In this document: piece by piece, positions 63,940-64,000 of the stretch
How positions within the stretch are numbered: the first letter of the stretch is position 1
Layout: every line of letters starts with the position of its first letter
Origin: Enterococcus alcedinis
GTDB taxonomy: Bacteria; Bacillota; Bacilli; Lactobacillales; Enterococcaceae
Assembly (NCBI RefSeq): GCF_014635985.1
Contig: NZ_BMDT01000011.1
Span: 45,259-109,258 of the forward strand
Length of the DNA: 64,000 bases
Reading direction: 5' to 3'
The notes under the pieces: generated by a model
The model's database searches: none
What the model was told of the DNA's origin: nothing
Seen by the model: the letters and a program-made list of their open reading frames with translations, nothing else
Translations under genes and position numbers: made by a program

Positions 63940-64000
63940 CTCCCCTCATAGTAGACACTAGAAAAAACAAAAATTCTAGTCTACTATGAGAGGAGTTTTT
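63940..64000 (+). terminator. Long palindrome with T-run at the window edge
   Basis: CTC, CTCATAGTAGAC and TAGAA pair with TTCTA, GTCTACTATGAG and GGAG around AAAACAAAAA, followed by TTTTT at the last five bases. It works as a terminator on paper. A repeated TAGAC...GTCTA near an unfinished edge could also be the end of an insertion sequence. Confidence 0.6.

Overview
This window is a stretch of chromosome from a low-GC Gram-positive bacterium of the order Lactobacillales, most likely family Enterococcaceae (Enterococcus or Vagococcus type). The evidence is the AT-rich coding sequence, strong GGAGG ribosome sites with TTG and GTG starts, a class A sortase, ThiT under a TPP riboswitch, the gene order M16 peptidase pair-rodZ-pgsA-cinA-recA-rny, the rbsR-K-D-U cluster and a Zur-type zinc operator. 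The genus is inference. No tRNA, rRNA, prophage, CRISPR array or complete insertion sequence is visible.

Layout. 1-1844 (minus): proBA, with proA cut by the window edge. 2039-11788: dut, radA, a PIN/TRAM membrane protein, gltX, a cysteine T-box leader, cysS-mrnC-rlmB-yacP, a SigH/ComX-like sigma factor, and veg. 11931-15254: ribose regulation, uptake and phosphorylation. 15312-15734 (minus): mscL. 15890-24395: two M16 peptidases, rodZ, pgsA, cinA, recA with a LexA box, and RNase Y. 24446-30703: a divergent trehalose locus (TreR, beta-phosphoglucomutase and a GH65 phosphorylase on minus; a PTS EIIBCA on plus). A disaccharide phosphate made by the PTS is probably split by phosphate to beta-glucose 1-phosphate, which PgmB then converts. 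31024-35473: ispE, a Zur-controlled zinc ABC transporter, and purR. 35980-38788: glmU, prs, a small membrane protein. 38948-42569 (minus): a heterodimeric ABC exporter. 42766-45487: thiT, an unrecognised 255-residue protein, sortase, a YdbC-like protein. 45503-55718: yicC, gmk-rpoZ, then priA-def-fmt-rsmB-stp-prkC. 55898-58878: ctsR-clpC. 59274-63386: two U32-family tRNA hydroxylation proteins, a GNAT acetyltransferase, glutathione reductase.

The most unusual content is a family of structured repeats of 116-120 nt. There are twelve full-length plus-strand copies, two truncated copies, one divergent plus-strand copy and one divergent minus-strand copy. They stand alone or in head-to-tail arrays after radA (six), the trehalose PTS gene (two), purR (three), the ABC exporter (one, minus strand) and gor (four). 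Each copy is one long interrupted hairpin with conserved ends (AGAGGY...RCCGTTT), a conserved one-sided bulge (about RCGYTTWG), a conserved internal loop and a pyrimidine-rich tip. The helices differ between copies but stay paired through compensating changes. At all five loci the first copy starts inside the stop codon region or within about five bases of it, in the direction of the gene. I know of no described family matching this, but I could not search any database. The window ends in a long palindrome followed by T residues, which may be a terminator or the start of a mobile element.
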